The notes under the pieces were generated by a model that worked only from the letters and a program-made list of their open reading frames with translations, searched no databases and was not told the origin of the DNA. From NCBI RefSeq assembly GCF_046044395.1, contig NZ_JBJUSG010000065.1, positions 1 to 19,354 on the forward strand: 19,354 bases of DNA. Reading direction: 5' to 3'. The position numbers and the translations under genes are program-made. This document shows, piece by piece, positions 6,484 to 13,589 of this stretch. Origin of the DNA: Magnetominusculus dajiuhuensis. Its GTDB lineage: Bacteria > Nitrospirota > Thermodesulfovibrionia > Thermodesulfovibrionales > Magnetobacteriaceae. The first letter of the stretch is position 1. Every line of letters starts with the position of its first letter.

Positions 6484-7281
6484 ATGAAAAGATGTGTAAT
6501 GGTTTTGCAGTACGTTTTTTTTCTTACAATCTTTTCTTGTGCCGCTGTGGCATACGGCTTCGACGTTAAGGGGTTGCAGCCGCTTCAGCCAAACGGCGTG
6601 TTTTCTACCTTTTCGACCTCCACAAACCAGGCTGGCGTATTTTCTACGCAATTCGAACTTGAGCAGTCTGTTGACCCGACTTTCTATCAAATAAACTCCT
6701 CTCTTTCGTTTGCCGCAACGGATGAGATAGAGGCAAGCGCCACGATTCCCTATCATCTGAAAACGGGTGAATCGGGGTTTGAGGACGCCGCCATAGGGAT
6801 TAAATACAGATTTATTGAAGAGGGGCAATATTCCCCTTCAGTTGCGGCCCTTTTGGCCGGAGCGCTGCCCACTGGCAGAGACGTGGTAGGGACAAACGGG
6901 AGTATCGGTGGTGGCCTGATTGCGTCTAAGAAAATAGGCCCGTTTAAGACGCACGCCAATGCCCTCGTATATCACCCGTTTAAACATGACCTTGGTACTG
7001 AGGTGGATTTAATGCTCGGCGCGGAACTTCAGGCCGCTAATAATCTCAGCGTTCTCACCGAGGTTCAAACGAAAAAAAGCGACGATGTAAATAGATTCGA
7101 CTACTGGGACTGGAAGATAGGCTACAGGTTCAGGCCGCTGGATTTTCTCTACACCACGCTCTCTGCCGGGTATGGGTTTAAGACCCGCTCGCCGGATTTG
7201 CATATTTTCCTGTCGTTTACTATAATATATCCGCCCGCCGGCAAGATATTAAAATACATATACGAAGAGGAAAAGGAGTAG
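6484..7281 (+). CDS. outer-membrane beta-barrel protein, function unknown
   Basis: The 265-residue protein begins with a basic, hydrophobic signal peptide ending near AYG (residue about 25). It continues with alternating amphipathic strands, for example FSTQFELEQSV, NSSLSFAATDEIEASATIPYHL and ALVYHPF. Regular aromatic girdle residues and turn-rich spacing suggest a beta-barrel of roughly 10-12 strands. It resembles transporter-like barrels such as the MetA-pathway/phenol-degradation family (PF13557), but that link is from memory and loose. No Shine-Dalgarno is visible before the ATG at 6484. An in-frame ATG at 6499 would keep the signal peptide. Four bases separate its stop from tatB, so it is likely co-transcribed with the Tat genes. 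Its substrate is unknown. Confidence 0.75.
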   Translation: MKRCVMVLQYVFFLTIFSCAAVAYGFDVKGLQPLQPNGVFSTFSTSTNQAGVFSTQFELEQSVDPTFYQINSSLSFAATDEIEASATIPYHLKTGESGFEDAAIGIKYRFIEEGQYSPSVAALLAGALPTGRDVVGTNGSIGGGLIASKKIGPFKTHANALVYHPFKHDLGTEVDLMLGAELQAANNLSVLTEVQTKKSDDVNRFDYWDWKIGYRFRPLDFLYTTLSAGYGFKTRSPDLHIFLSFTIIYPPAGKILKYIYEEEKE

Positions 7282-7285
7282 TGCG

Positions 7286-7663
7286 ATGTTTGACTTAGGG
7301 ATGGATGAGATTGTGGTGGTCTTTGTAATCGCGCTATTAGTGTACGGGCCGAAGGACCTGCCGGAGCTGGGAAGAAAGGCAGGGAAATATATCGCCATGT
7401 TTAAAAGGATGGTCAATGACGTCAAGCGCCAGATGGATGCGGAACTCTACGACTACACCAAGCCGATAAAAACCGAAATAGAAAAGATAAACATGGAATC
7501 CCTTGAAGCCGCCCGAAGGCATCAGCCGGACATAACACAGACAAACCCTGCCACCCCCGAAAAGCCAGTCCCCGAAATGCAAGCAGATCAGAAACCGGCC
7601 ACCGGGCCTGAGGCAGCAGCGCCGGAGACGCCCCGCGATGGAACCCCTATAAATGGAAAATGA
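7286..7663 (+). CDS. tatB: Sec-independent protein translocase TatB/TatA-type subunit
   Basis: This is a Tat pathway membrane component that works with TatC to export folded proteins bearing twin-arginine signals. The 125-residue protein has a single N-terminal membrane helix (EIVVVFVIALLVY, residues 8-20), the hinge GPKDLPELGRKAGK and an amphipathic helix, then a Pro/Ala/Glu-rich disordered tail (residues about 80-125). Glu at position 8 favours TatB over TatA. No separate TatA is seen in the window, so it could serve both roles. AAGGAG precedes the ATG at good spacing. The coding end overlaps tatC. Confidence 0.85.
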   Translation: MFDLGMDEIVVVFVIALLVYGPKDLPELGRKAGKYIAMFKRMVNDVKRQMDAELYDYTKPIKTEIEKINMESLEAARRHQPDITQTNPATPEKPVPEMQADQKPATGPEAAAPETPRDGTPINGK

Positions 7664-8480
7664 TAAGATGTCCATCTTCGAGCACCTGGGCGAGCTCAGG
7701 AAGCGAATTATGATTTCCGTGGCGGCCGTACTTGTGATATTTATCATAACATTTAATTATTCTGAGATGCTCTTAAAAACTCTGGTCATGCCAATCGAAA
7801 CCAAGATGGCCTTCAGTATTCATTATCCATTTGTTGGCCTTGAGCCAAGCGGCATAAAGCAAAAGACATTGGTCTTTCTTGAACCGGCGGAGGCATTTTG
7901 GACGCACTGTAAGCTTGCCCTGATAGCCGCCCTGATGATTGCGCTGCCTGTTATTTTGTCTCAGATATGGCTTTTTATAGAACCGGGGCTTGTGGAGAAG
8001 GAAAAGAAGTTTATTATGCCATTTGTAACGGCCGGGACGGTTTTATTTATGATTGGGGCGGTGTTTTGTTATTATATAATATTGCCATTTGCGCTTGGGT
8101 TTTTGATGACATATAAGACGGAGAATCTGACGCCGATGATTTCGGTGAGCAATTATGTAGGTTTTACGATGAAGTTTATCCTGGCCTTTGGGGTGATATT
8201 TGAGCTGCCTGTTGCGCTATTTGTACTGACGAAAATGGGGCTGGTAACTCCGCAAAAATTGGGCAAGGCAAGGAGGCATGTAATCGTGGCGGCGTTTGTA
8301 ATATCCGCCGTAATAACGCCGACCCCGGATGCGTTTAATCAAACCCTCATGGCCGTCCCCATAATAGTACTATACGAAGTCGGAATATTGGCGTCAAGAT
8401 TAATCAGAAAAAAACCGGAGGAAAAAGACCAGACCTCCGAATCCAAGGACTCAACAGGGGATTTAACTGGCCCCAAATAA
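7653..8480 (+). CDS. tatC: Sec-independent protein translocase TatC
   Basis: TatC is the multispanning Tat receptor that binds the twin-arginine motif. The 275-residue product has the conserved cytoplasmic N-terminus FEHLGELRKRI, the periplasmic LEPAEAFW signature, and six predicted membrane helices (one near the N-terminus, then LIAALMIALPVIL, FVTAGTVLFMIGAVFCYY, FTMKFILAFGVIFELPVALFV and a final hydrophobic pair around VIVAAFVISAVITPTPDAF). It ends in a charged tail. The annotated ATG overlaps tatB by 11 bases. An ATG at 7668 would give the more canonical MSIFEHL start. Its stop directly abuts the convergent PCP_red gene. Confidence 0.96.
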   Translation: MENDKMSIFEHLGELRKRIMISVAAVLVIFIITFNYSEMLLKTLVMPIETKMAFSIHYPFVGLEPSGIKQKTLVFLEPAEAFWTHCKLALIAALMIALPVILSQIWLFIEPGLVEKEKKFIMPFVTAGTVLFMIGAVFCYYIILPFALGFLMTYKTENLTPMISVSNYVGFTMKFILAFGVIFELPVALFVLTKMGLVTPQKLGKARRHVIVAAFVISAVITPTPDAFNQTLMAVPIIVLYEVGILASRLIRKKPEEKDQTSESKDSTGDLTGPK

Positions 8481-8846
8481 TCACATGCCGTAAAGTTCTT
8501 TTACTTGGGCTATCACATCAACGGTTATTGTTTTCAGACCATTATCGGCGGCATATTTTTCTATGCCTTTTTGTGCCATGCCTCTGACCATTTCAGGGAT
8601 TTGTGACAGTCTCTCTAACGCGTCTTTGTCCCACGGTATGAGCGAATCGGCCTGTTCAGCAATGCTGAGCGGCTCTGTATGCAGTACCAGTTCCCTGATC
8701 GCCTTTGATTCCATCGCGTTTGCCGCCAGCCCGAAGCTGTTTCCACAGGCCGGGCATGAAAACGATGTATTCGTTAAGCCAGCCTCGGTACTGCCGGATT
8801 TCATATTTACCATTTCCTTCTCGCATTTTAAACACGTAAATTTCAT
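8481..8846 (-). CDS. zinc-ribbon and PCP_red domain protein
   Basis: The 121-residue protein joins two modules. The N-terminal zinc ribbon has CxxC pairs at C5/C8 and C31/C34. The C-terminal segment (residues 71-119: PWDKDALERLSQIPEMVRGM, then AQKGIEKYA and an ITVDVIAQVKE helix) matches, as I recall it, the PCP_red domain (PF08369). That domain is named for the end of the light-independent protochlorophyllide reductase B subunit, but it also occurs in small stand-alone proteins. No photosynthesis genes are nearby, so a chlorophyll role is unlikely; metal, redox or regulatory functions are open. A perfect GGAGGTGA precedes the ATG, and an extended -10 lies about 40 bases upstream. It is monocistronic and convergent with tatC. 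Confidence 0.75.
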   Translation of the reverse strand: MKFTCLKCEKEMVNMKSGSTEAGLTNTSFSCPACGNSFGLAANAMESKAIRELVLHTEPLSIAEQADSLIPWDKDALERLSQIPEMVRGMAQKGIEKYAADNGLKTITVDVIAQVKELYGM

Positions 8847-8882
8847 AAATCACCTCCATGAATCTATTAGTTATATTAAGGT

Positions 8883-8891
8883 AGTATAACA
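8883..8891 (-). promoter_or_regulatory. extended -10 promoter of the PCP_red gene
   Basis: In minus orientation the sequence TGTTATACT is an extended -10 element (TGn followed by TATACT, complement of 8883-8888). The matching -35 region is weak. It is suitably placed ahead of the PCP_red gene. Confidence 0.45.
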
Positions 8892-8934
8892 AAATAGCCT
8901 GATATATGAAACGCCTTTTTTAAGGCCAACGCAA

Positions 8935-8965
8935 TTGACAGGCCATCGTGCAGTTGTGATATGAT
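8935..8965 (+). promoter_or_regulatory. sigma70 promoter of the AT-rich TPR/HEPN cassette
   Basis: A perfect TTGACA at 8935-8940 and an extended -10 (TGA-TATGAT, hexamer 8960-8965) are separated by 19 bases. The first gene starts about 70 bases downstream. The cassette therefore carries its own promoter rather than depending on neighbours. Confidence 0.6.
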
Positions 8966-9040
8966 TAGTTAGGTGAGCAAGGTGGGTTTTATCATAATGA
9001 CTATACATAAGTATATTGTTGATGTGAGGTGGGTGCGATA

Positions 9041-9874
9041 ATGGCTTTAGCGTTACTGCGAAGCAACGACTTTGCTGAGAGAGTGAATCAAACATCCTCA
9101 GAAGGGGATTTGCGTTCTTTAGAAATAGAGATTTTGAACTATCTGGAAACAAGACCTGCAGATGTAGTAAAAACGATGATAGCATTGATAGCATGTTATA
9201 TTAAGTTAGATGATATAAAGAATGCCGAAGTAATGCTCGAAAGATGTTATAGCCATGTTAATGGAAACGTACCTTTTTATTTAGAGCTGTTCAAAGCGGC
9301 GATAAAAAATAGAAAGGGCAACACAAAAGAAGCCGTTGAGATATTAAGAAAATTGCTTAAAGATAATACGTTGATTGAACGTGAAAGAATATCGGCTCTT
9401 GTTTCTCTTGCGGTATATAATTCGAATTTATCAAATTATGAAGAAATACATAAAGTAGTATTAGAGTTGTGGAATATGGTATGCCCTAATTCTAAAATTG
9501 ATTTTGATGATAATTCATTTTATTCTAGGGTATCGCAATATACTGACGAGGAACCATTAATCAGAGTTATGAGTATTCTGGAGTCCTACTTGAATGGAAA
9601 GGAATTATTAAAAGATCAAACATACTCAGATATTTATGAATATATTAAAGATTACTCAAATAATAATCAGGACATAGATGATGTAATCCCATATGAAGAT
9701 ATTGATATAGAATTCCCTGATATAAAATACTTTTCTCTGAAAATAATCTCAAAGCCTATGTCAATTGAGGAAGAGTTCGATTTAGAACTTTATATTTACA
9801 AACTAATCATATCTAAATATCCAGGTGTATTAGTGTTGGTTAATGTTATAGGAAATAGCCGTGTTTCAAATTGA
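9041..9874 (+). CDS. uncharacterised helical (TPR-like) protein
   Basis: I chose the ATG at 9041 because GAGGTGG sits eight bases upstream; the frame could open 12 bases earlier at a GTG inside that site. The 277-residue product is largely helical up to about residue 145. It has at least two TPR-like pairs, around residues 40-70 (VVKTMIALIACYIKLDDIKN, then AEVMLERCY) and 78-107 (FYLELFKAAIKNRKGNTKEA). An acidic middle (about 200-235, rich in D and I) and a C-terminal alpha/beta-looking part (ISKPMSIEEEFDLELYIYKL) follow. No catalytic motif is recognised. DNA here is very AT-rich: 12 of 60 bases at 9601-9660 are G+C, against 35 of 60 in tsaD at 10741-10800. The stop lies inside the next gene, so the two are coupled. 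Function is unknown; a binding or regulatory partner of the HEPN-like product is a guess. Confidence 0.75.
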   Translation: MALALLRSNDFAERVNQTSSEGDLRSLEIEILNYLETRPADVVKTMIALIACYIKLDDIKNAEVMLERCYSHVNGNVPFYLELFKAAIKNRKGNTKEAVEILRKLLKDNTLIERERISALVSLAVYNSNLSNYEEIHKVVLELWNMVCPNSKIDFDDNSFYSRVSQYTDEEPLIRVMSILESYLNGKELLKDQTYSDIYEYIKDYSNNNQDIDDVIPYEDIDIEFPDIKYFSLKIISKPMSIEEEFDLELYIYKLIISKYPGVLVLVNVIGNSRVSN

Positions 9875-10310
9875 TCATTTTAAAATAACAGCAGAAGAAC
9901 TTCCATGTCTTAATTATATAAATAAGGATATTGCTGAAGCAGTTAGCAGGACAACAATCGGAAGATATTATTATTACATATTTCTTAAATATAGAGAAAC
10001 AATATACCATGCGTTAACTGTTGATGGTAAAAATCAGATGAAGAGTCAGAGACGAAATATACACTATTTAATTCAAAAAATTATGGCTAATTATTATAGA
10101 ACTGACATCTCAGGGAAACTAAAGTACTTAAGGGATGTACGTAACTTATGTGACTATGAGTTGGATGCAATTATTGATAAAAATACTATCAATAAAGCCA
10201 AACTTATAGTATTTTATTTAGAAAGAGAAATAACCTCAATAAAAGCTGGCGCTCAATTAAATAATGCTTTTATTAAGGCTTTAAAAGATATAAAGCATCC
10301 TATAAAATGA
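9861..10310 (+). CDS. small HEPN-like domain protein
   Basis: This encodes a 149-residue all-helical protein. The pattern SRTTIGRYYYYIFLKYRE (residues 29-46), a middle helix with NIHYLIQKI, the motif RDVRNLCDY at 91-99 and a last long helix (INKAKLIVFYLEREI) follows the layout of small HEPN proteins. In those, a polar R-N motif on the penultimate helix forms part of an RNase site in many toxins. The classic R-x4-6-H is not complete: after R94-N95 comes D98-Y99 rather than His, so nuclease activity is uncertain. Translation starts at GTG 14 bases before the upstream stop, with AGGA upstream. It shares the AT-rich composition of its partner and converges on tsaD with only four bases between. 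HEPN assignment is by motif and helix pattern only. Confidence 0.7.
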   Translation: MFQIDHFKITAEELPCLNYINKDIAEAVSRTTIGRYYYYIFLKYRETIYHALTVDGKNQMKSQRRNIHYLIQKIMANYYRTDISGKLKYLRDVRNLCDYELDAIIDKNTINKAKLIVFYLEREITSIKAGAQLNNAFIKALKDIKHPIK

Positions 10311-10314
10311 CGCC

Positions 10315-11307
10315 TTATCCCACCGGCAGATATGCCCTTGGATTTAATCTCAAATCTGCGAAATCGCCTTTCAGAAATTGCTCATAGGCGGCCGCTCCTA
10401 TCATCGCGGCGTTGTCTGTGCAGAGTGGTTTTGGCGGGACGTAGGTTTCAATCCCCTTTAGCCGCGTTATGCGTTCTCGCAGTCCGTCATTGGCCGCAAC
10501 TCCGCCCGATAGCGCGACTGATGTGATGTTCTGCTGAGCAGTCGCCCATTCTATTTTCCTTATAAGGACATCTATAACAGCGGCCTGAAATGAGGCGCAG
10601 ATGTCTTCTACTGTGATGTTGGACGCGTTGTTGGCGATGAAACTCCTTACTGATGTCTTCAGGCCGCTGAAGCTGAAATCCAGCGTCTGCGGCATGTACG
10701 CACGTGGAAAGGGCACCGCGCGCGGGTTGCCTTTGTGTGCAAGCCTGTCTATAATCGGGCCTCCCGGAAACCCCAGTCCGAGCATCTTGGCCACCTTGTC
10801 ATAGGCCTCCCCTGCGGCGTCGTCGCGGCTGCGGCCAAGCTCTCTGTATCTCCCACGGCTGTCCACCCTGTAGAGGCTTGTGTGTCCCCCCGACACGACG
10901 AGGGAGATAAACGGCAGCGTGGGCGGCCCCCCCTCTTTTAAAAAGGCGGAGCAGATATGCCCTTCAAGGTGGTTTACGCCTATAAGCGGGAGCCTATGGA
11001 CATAGGCCAGGGCCTTGGCAAAGGCCGTCCCTACGATTAGTGAGCCTATGAGGCCGGGGCCTTTGCATACGGCTATCGCGCTGACAGCGCCAAAGGATAT
11101 GGCCGCCGATGTCAGCGCCTCGTCAACGACGCCTTCTATGATTTCAAGGTGCCTTCTGGCGGCAAGCTCCGGCACTATGCCGCCAAATCGCTCGTGAACC
11201 CCGTTTTGCCCTGATACGACGTTTGACAGTACCTCGCTACCGCCGCATACCACCGCCGCCGACGTATCGTCACATGACGTGTCAATTGCAAGTATTGCCT
11301 GACTCAT
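10315..11307 (-). CDS. tsaD: tRNA N6-adenosine threonylcarbamoyltransferase TsaD
   Basis: TsaD transfers the threonylcarbamoyl group to A37 of ANN-decoding tRNAs, together with TsaB and TsaE. The protein has the ASKHA-fold signatures ILAIDTSCDDTS at the N-terminus, the metal-binding NHLEGH (H114 and H118 in the 331-residue numbering), VVSGGHTSLY, SGLKTSVRSFI and ALSGGVAANDGLRE. I start at the ATG at 11307; a TTG one codon upstream is better spaced from GAGGA and is an alternative. The frame follows the lolA-like gene closely (15 bases), forming an operon with it and the WbaP-like gene. It is G+C-rich, unlike the adjacent cassette. Confidence 0.97.
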   Translation of the reverse strand: MSQAILAIDTSCDDTSAAVVCGGSEVLSNVVSGQNGVHERFGGIVPELAARRHLEIIEGVVDEALTSAAISFGAVSAIAVCKGPGLIGSLIVGTAFAKALAYVHRLPLIGVNHLEGHICSAFLKEGGPPTLPFISLVVSGGHTSLYRVDSRGRYRELGRSRDDAAGEAYDKVAKMLGLGFPGGPIIDRLAHKGNPRAVPFPRAYMPQTLDFSFSGLKTSVRSFIANNASNITVEDICASFQAAVIDVLIRKIEWATAQQNITSVALSGGVAANDGLRERITRLKGIETYVPPKPLCTDNAAMIGAAAYEQFLKGDFADLRLNPRAYLPVG

Positions 11308-11322
11308 CAAACGTGCCTGTCC

Positions 11323-11964
11323 TCAGTTGTCAACGATGGTCACTCCCTCAGGTGGGGTAAACTGAAACATCTCGTCTGAGAGACCGACATTTACCTTTAC
11401 GCCCTGCAGGGTGAGTTCAACGGTGTTGTCGTTTTTGTCGTAGAGGACTATCTTCTTTATCGGGAATGGGGAGTCCTTTGATGGATAGACATCGAAGTAT
11501 TTGACCTTAAACGAGGGATTTTTGGGCGTAAGGCGCATAACGTCTTTTTTTTCCGCAATGTCATAGTCTTTTTCTATATCTTTCAGTCCCCTTAGCAGCG
11601 CGAGGGGTGTTTGGGCTATGGCCGCCTCGTCCAGTTTTGAGCGCATGGCCTGATTGTGCTTCTTTTTGTATATCGTAAGCTCATCGTCGTTTATGTAAAC
11701 CTCCTGTTCGTCTTCACCCTCGTACCGCCATGACATCTTTGACGGCGGCTTGATGCTGAATTGACCTTCATAAGTCATTTCCTTGTTCAGGTCCTTGATG
11801 CGGCTCAACTGCGAGAACTTGCCGCTTATGTCTTTGAACGAGTCATAGGCGGATTTGATTTTCATAAAAATCGGGCCTGCGGCGTCGGCCACCGACACCA
11901 TTAACAAGACACATAACGCCGCTGACACCATTTTTACCGCGCTTAAAACTGTTTTCACTTTCAT
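11323..11964 (-). CDS. lolA: outer-membrane lipoprotein carrier protein LolA-like
   Basis: LolA is the periplasmic chaperone that takes lipoproteins from LolCDE to the outer membrane. The 213-residue protein starts with a signal peptide (hydrophobic residues 12-25, cleavage near ADA-AG at 28-29). It then shows the family pattern: an initial helix with YDSFKDISGKFSQLSRIKD, then beta strands GQFSIKPPSKMSWRYEGE, LTIYKKKHNQ and VELTLQGVKVN, ending with FQFTPPEGVTIVD. It begins one base after the WbaP-like stop, with GGGGG upstream of the ATG. Linkage with polysaccharide and tsaD genes is positional only. Assignment to LolA rather than another member of the superfamily is good but not certain. Confidence 0.88.
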   Translation of the reverse strand: MKVKTVLSAVKMVSAALCVLLMVSVADAAGPIFMKIKSAYDSFKDISGKFSQLSRIKDLNKEMTYEGQFSIKPPSKMSWRYEGEDEQEVYINDDELTIYKKKHNQAMRSKLDEAAIAQTPLALLRGLKDIEKDYDIAEKKDVMRLTPKNPSFKVKYFDVYPSKDSPFPIKKIVLYDKNDNTVELTLQGVKVNVGLSDEMFQFTPPEGVTIVDN

Positions 11965-11965
11965 T

Positions 11966-13387
11966 TCAACGTACCCCCTTCATAAATAATACAACTTTTA
12001 TTGTTCTCAACAAGATAAACAAGTCAAGCCCTAAAGACCAGTTCATCATATACCAGATGTCCAGTCTTATTCTATGCTCATACGTGGTTGAACTCCTGCC
12101 TGAGACCTGCCAGAGGCCGGTTATCCCGGGCGGCACCTTCGTAATGTCTTCAATTTCGTTTGCAATTGCGTACATCTCTCTCTTAAGATATGGCCGTGGA
12201 CCGACGAGGCTCATCTCACCCTTGAGGACATTGAGGATTTGTGGAAGCTCATCAAGGGAGGTCTTCCTCAGGAACATCCCAATGCGTGTTATACGCGGGT
12301 CGTTGCTGAGTTTCCAGTGTCGCTCCCACTCGTCTTTCATTGCCCTGTTGCTTTGCAGGAGTTCTTTTAATATCCTCTCTGAGTCCTGCACCATTGTGCG
12401 AAACTTGTAGCAGTTAAAAGGCCGCCCTCCTATTCCTATTCGCTCCTGTTTATATATGACCGGGCCGGGTGAGGTAAGTTTCGTTATAATCCCTATGACG
12501 GCCATTAACAACAACAAAAATGGCAGCAGCACTATGCCTACTAATAGGTCGAATGCCCGTTTTATTATCCTGTTTGACATGGATTTCAGATTGTTTTTGA
12601 CCTTCAGCAGGAAAATCTCCTCGTAAAACAAATGCAGAAGCTCGGTGTTTAGGAGCGCTATGCCGTAGAGATTGGGGACAATCATCGTGTTTTTAACTTT
12701 TTGCTGTACCTCATAGGCCAGAGAGGATATCTTGTCAGGGCCAAGAGACGGCATGGCTATGATAATAGTGTTGATTTGGAGTTCCTTGATGAACCTGGTA
12801 TAGTGCCTGACCTGCCCAAAAACCTTCTTCCCGTCTATATACGTGCCGATTCTATCAGGCTTATCGTCCAGATAGCCCAACACTTCGTAGCCGATGTGCC
12901 GCTCTCTTTCAAGCCACTGTGAGATGAGTTTACCAGTCTTGCCGGCCCCAAGTACGAGGACTTTCTCCTTCGTAATGCCCAGCGCAAAGAGCATCTTTTT
13001 CCCATAGAGATGAAAAACAGGGAATATAAAGATACTCAAAATCCACAATGACAGGATTACGGGGCGTGAGACCAACCCTTGTGCCTTTCCAAGCGTTACC
13101 ACGGCCATAAGTACCATAAAAGACAGCGTGTTGGCGTGTATCAGTTTTTTCGATTCGTTCCATAACGGTATCCTGCCCGTGTATATGTTGCTATATGCGA
13201 TGAAAAAGATAAAAATCGCGGGCATCCACAACAGTCCGGCGTAATAGATAAAGGAATAATTCGGCGTCAAAGGTGTATAGAACAAGGGGAAGACCCTCTC
13301 CCTCACATACCACGCGCCGTACAGTGTAACATAATACGCGGCTATATCAAGGGCGATAAGCGAAATAAACTGTATAACTCTTTTCAT
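11966..13387 (-). CDS. WbaP-type undecaprenyl-phosphate sugar-1-phosphate transferase
   Basis: This inner-membrane enzyme loads the first sugar-1-phosphate onto undecaprenyl phosphate to begin O-antigen or exopolysaccharide synthesis. The 473-residue protein has several N-terminal membrane helices (up to about residue 135), a Rossmann-like CoA_binding_3 module (VLVLGAGKTGKLISQWL, with GYLDDKPDRIG following), a membrane hairpin at about 275-300, and the catalytic bacterial sugar transferase domain: YKQERIGIGGRPFNCYKFRTM, LRKTSLDELPQILNVLKGEM, GPRPYLKREM and PPGITGLWQVSGRSS. The sugar (galactose or other) cannot be read from sequence. The ATG has a weak Shine-Dalgarno. A promoter lies about 15-45 bases upstream, back to back with that of rfbA. 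Confidence 0.92.
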   Translation of the reverse strand: MKRVIQFISLIALDIAAYYVTLYGAWYVRERVFPLFYTPLTPNYSFIYYAGLLWMPAIFIFFIAYSNIYTGRIPLWNESKKLIHANTLSFMVLMAVVTLGKAQGLVSRPVILSLWILSIFIFPVFHLYGKKMLFALGITKEKVLVLGAGKTGKLISQWLERERHIGYEVLGYLDDKPDRIGTYIDGKKVFGQVRHYTRFIKELQINTIIIAMPSLGPDKISSLAYEVQQKVKNTMIVPNLYGIALLNTELLHLFYEEIFLLKVKNNLKSMSNRIIKRAFDLLVGIVLLPFLLLLMAVIGIITKLTSPGPVIYKQERIGIGGRPFNCYKFRTMVQDSERILKELLQSNRAMKDEWERHWKLSNDPRITRIGMFLRKTSLDELPQILNVLKGEMSLVGPRPYLKREMYAIANEIEDITKVPPGITGLWQVSGRSSTTYEHRIRLDIWYMMNWSLGLDLFILLRTIKVVLFMKGVR

Positions 13388-13401
13388 CTCAATATCTTTT
13401 C

Positions 13402-13430
13402 CATATACGGTACTTTTTCTAAGGTCTCAA
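13402..13430 (-). promoter_or_regulatory. candidate sigma70 promoter of wbaP-lolA-tsaD
   Basis: On the minus strand TTGAGA (complement of 13425-13430) and TATATG (complement of 13402-13407) are spaced by 17 bases. The start codon lies at 13387, leaving a very short leader. Confidence 0.5.
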
Positions 13431-13433
13431 TGG

Positions 13434-13464
13434 TTGCAAAAAAACACGATACATTTGTTATAAT
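13434..13464 (+). promoter_or_regulatory. extended -10 promoter of the rfbA operon
   Basis: TTGCAA at 13434-13439 and TGT-TATAAT with a perfect -10 at 13459-13464 are separated by 19 bases. The long spacer is offset by the extended -10. The -35 lies three bases from the -35 of the divergent wbaP promoter, so binding at one could interfere with the other. The leader to rfbA is about 120 bases. Confidence 0.6.
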
Positions 13465-13509
13465 ACATTCCGGCTATAAAGTTCAAATGAGCGTGTGTTG
13501 AAAGTTCTG

Positions 13510-13555
13510 CTGCGGCGCAACAGGCGGTAGCGGCGGAAGCGGGCGGTTGCGGCAG
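13510..13555 (+). promoter_or_regulatory. GC-rich hairpin with 9-bp repeats in the rfbA leader
   Basis: CTGC-GG-CGCAAC (13510-13521) pairs with GTTGCG-GCAG (13546-13555) apart from a two-base bulge. The loop holds three imperfect GGCGGNNGC units (13523-13531, 13532-13540, 13542-13550). No poly-U follows, so it is not a standard terminator. It could be a leader structure affecting rfb expression, or a protein-binding repeat; either is inference. Confidence 0.45.
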
Positions 13556-13589
13556 AATAAATGAGAAAGGCCAGGGAGTAAGGAAATAA

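Noticed and set aside
13487..13501. Four-codon ATG frame (MSVC) in the rfbA leader as an attenuator peptide
   Set aside because: It has no ribosome-binding site and no codon run suggesting attenuation, so chance explains it.
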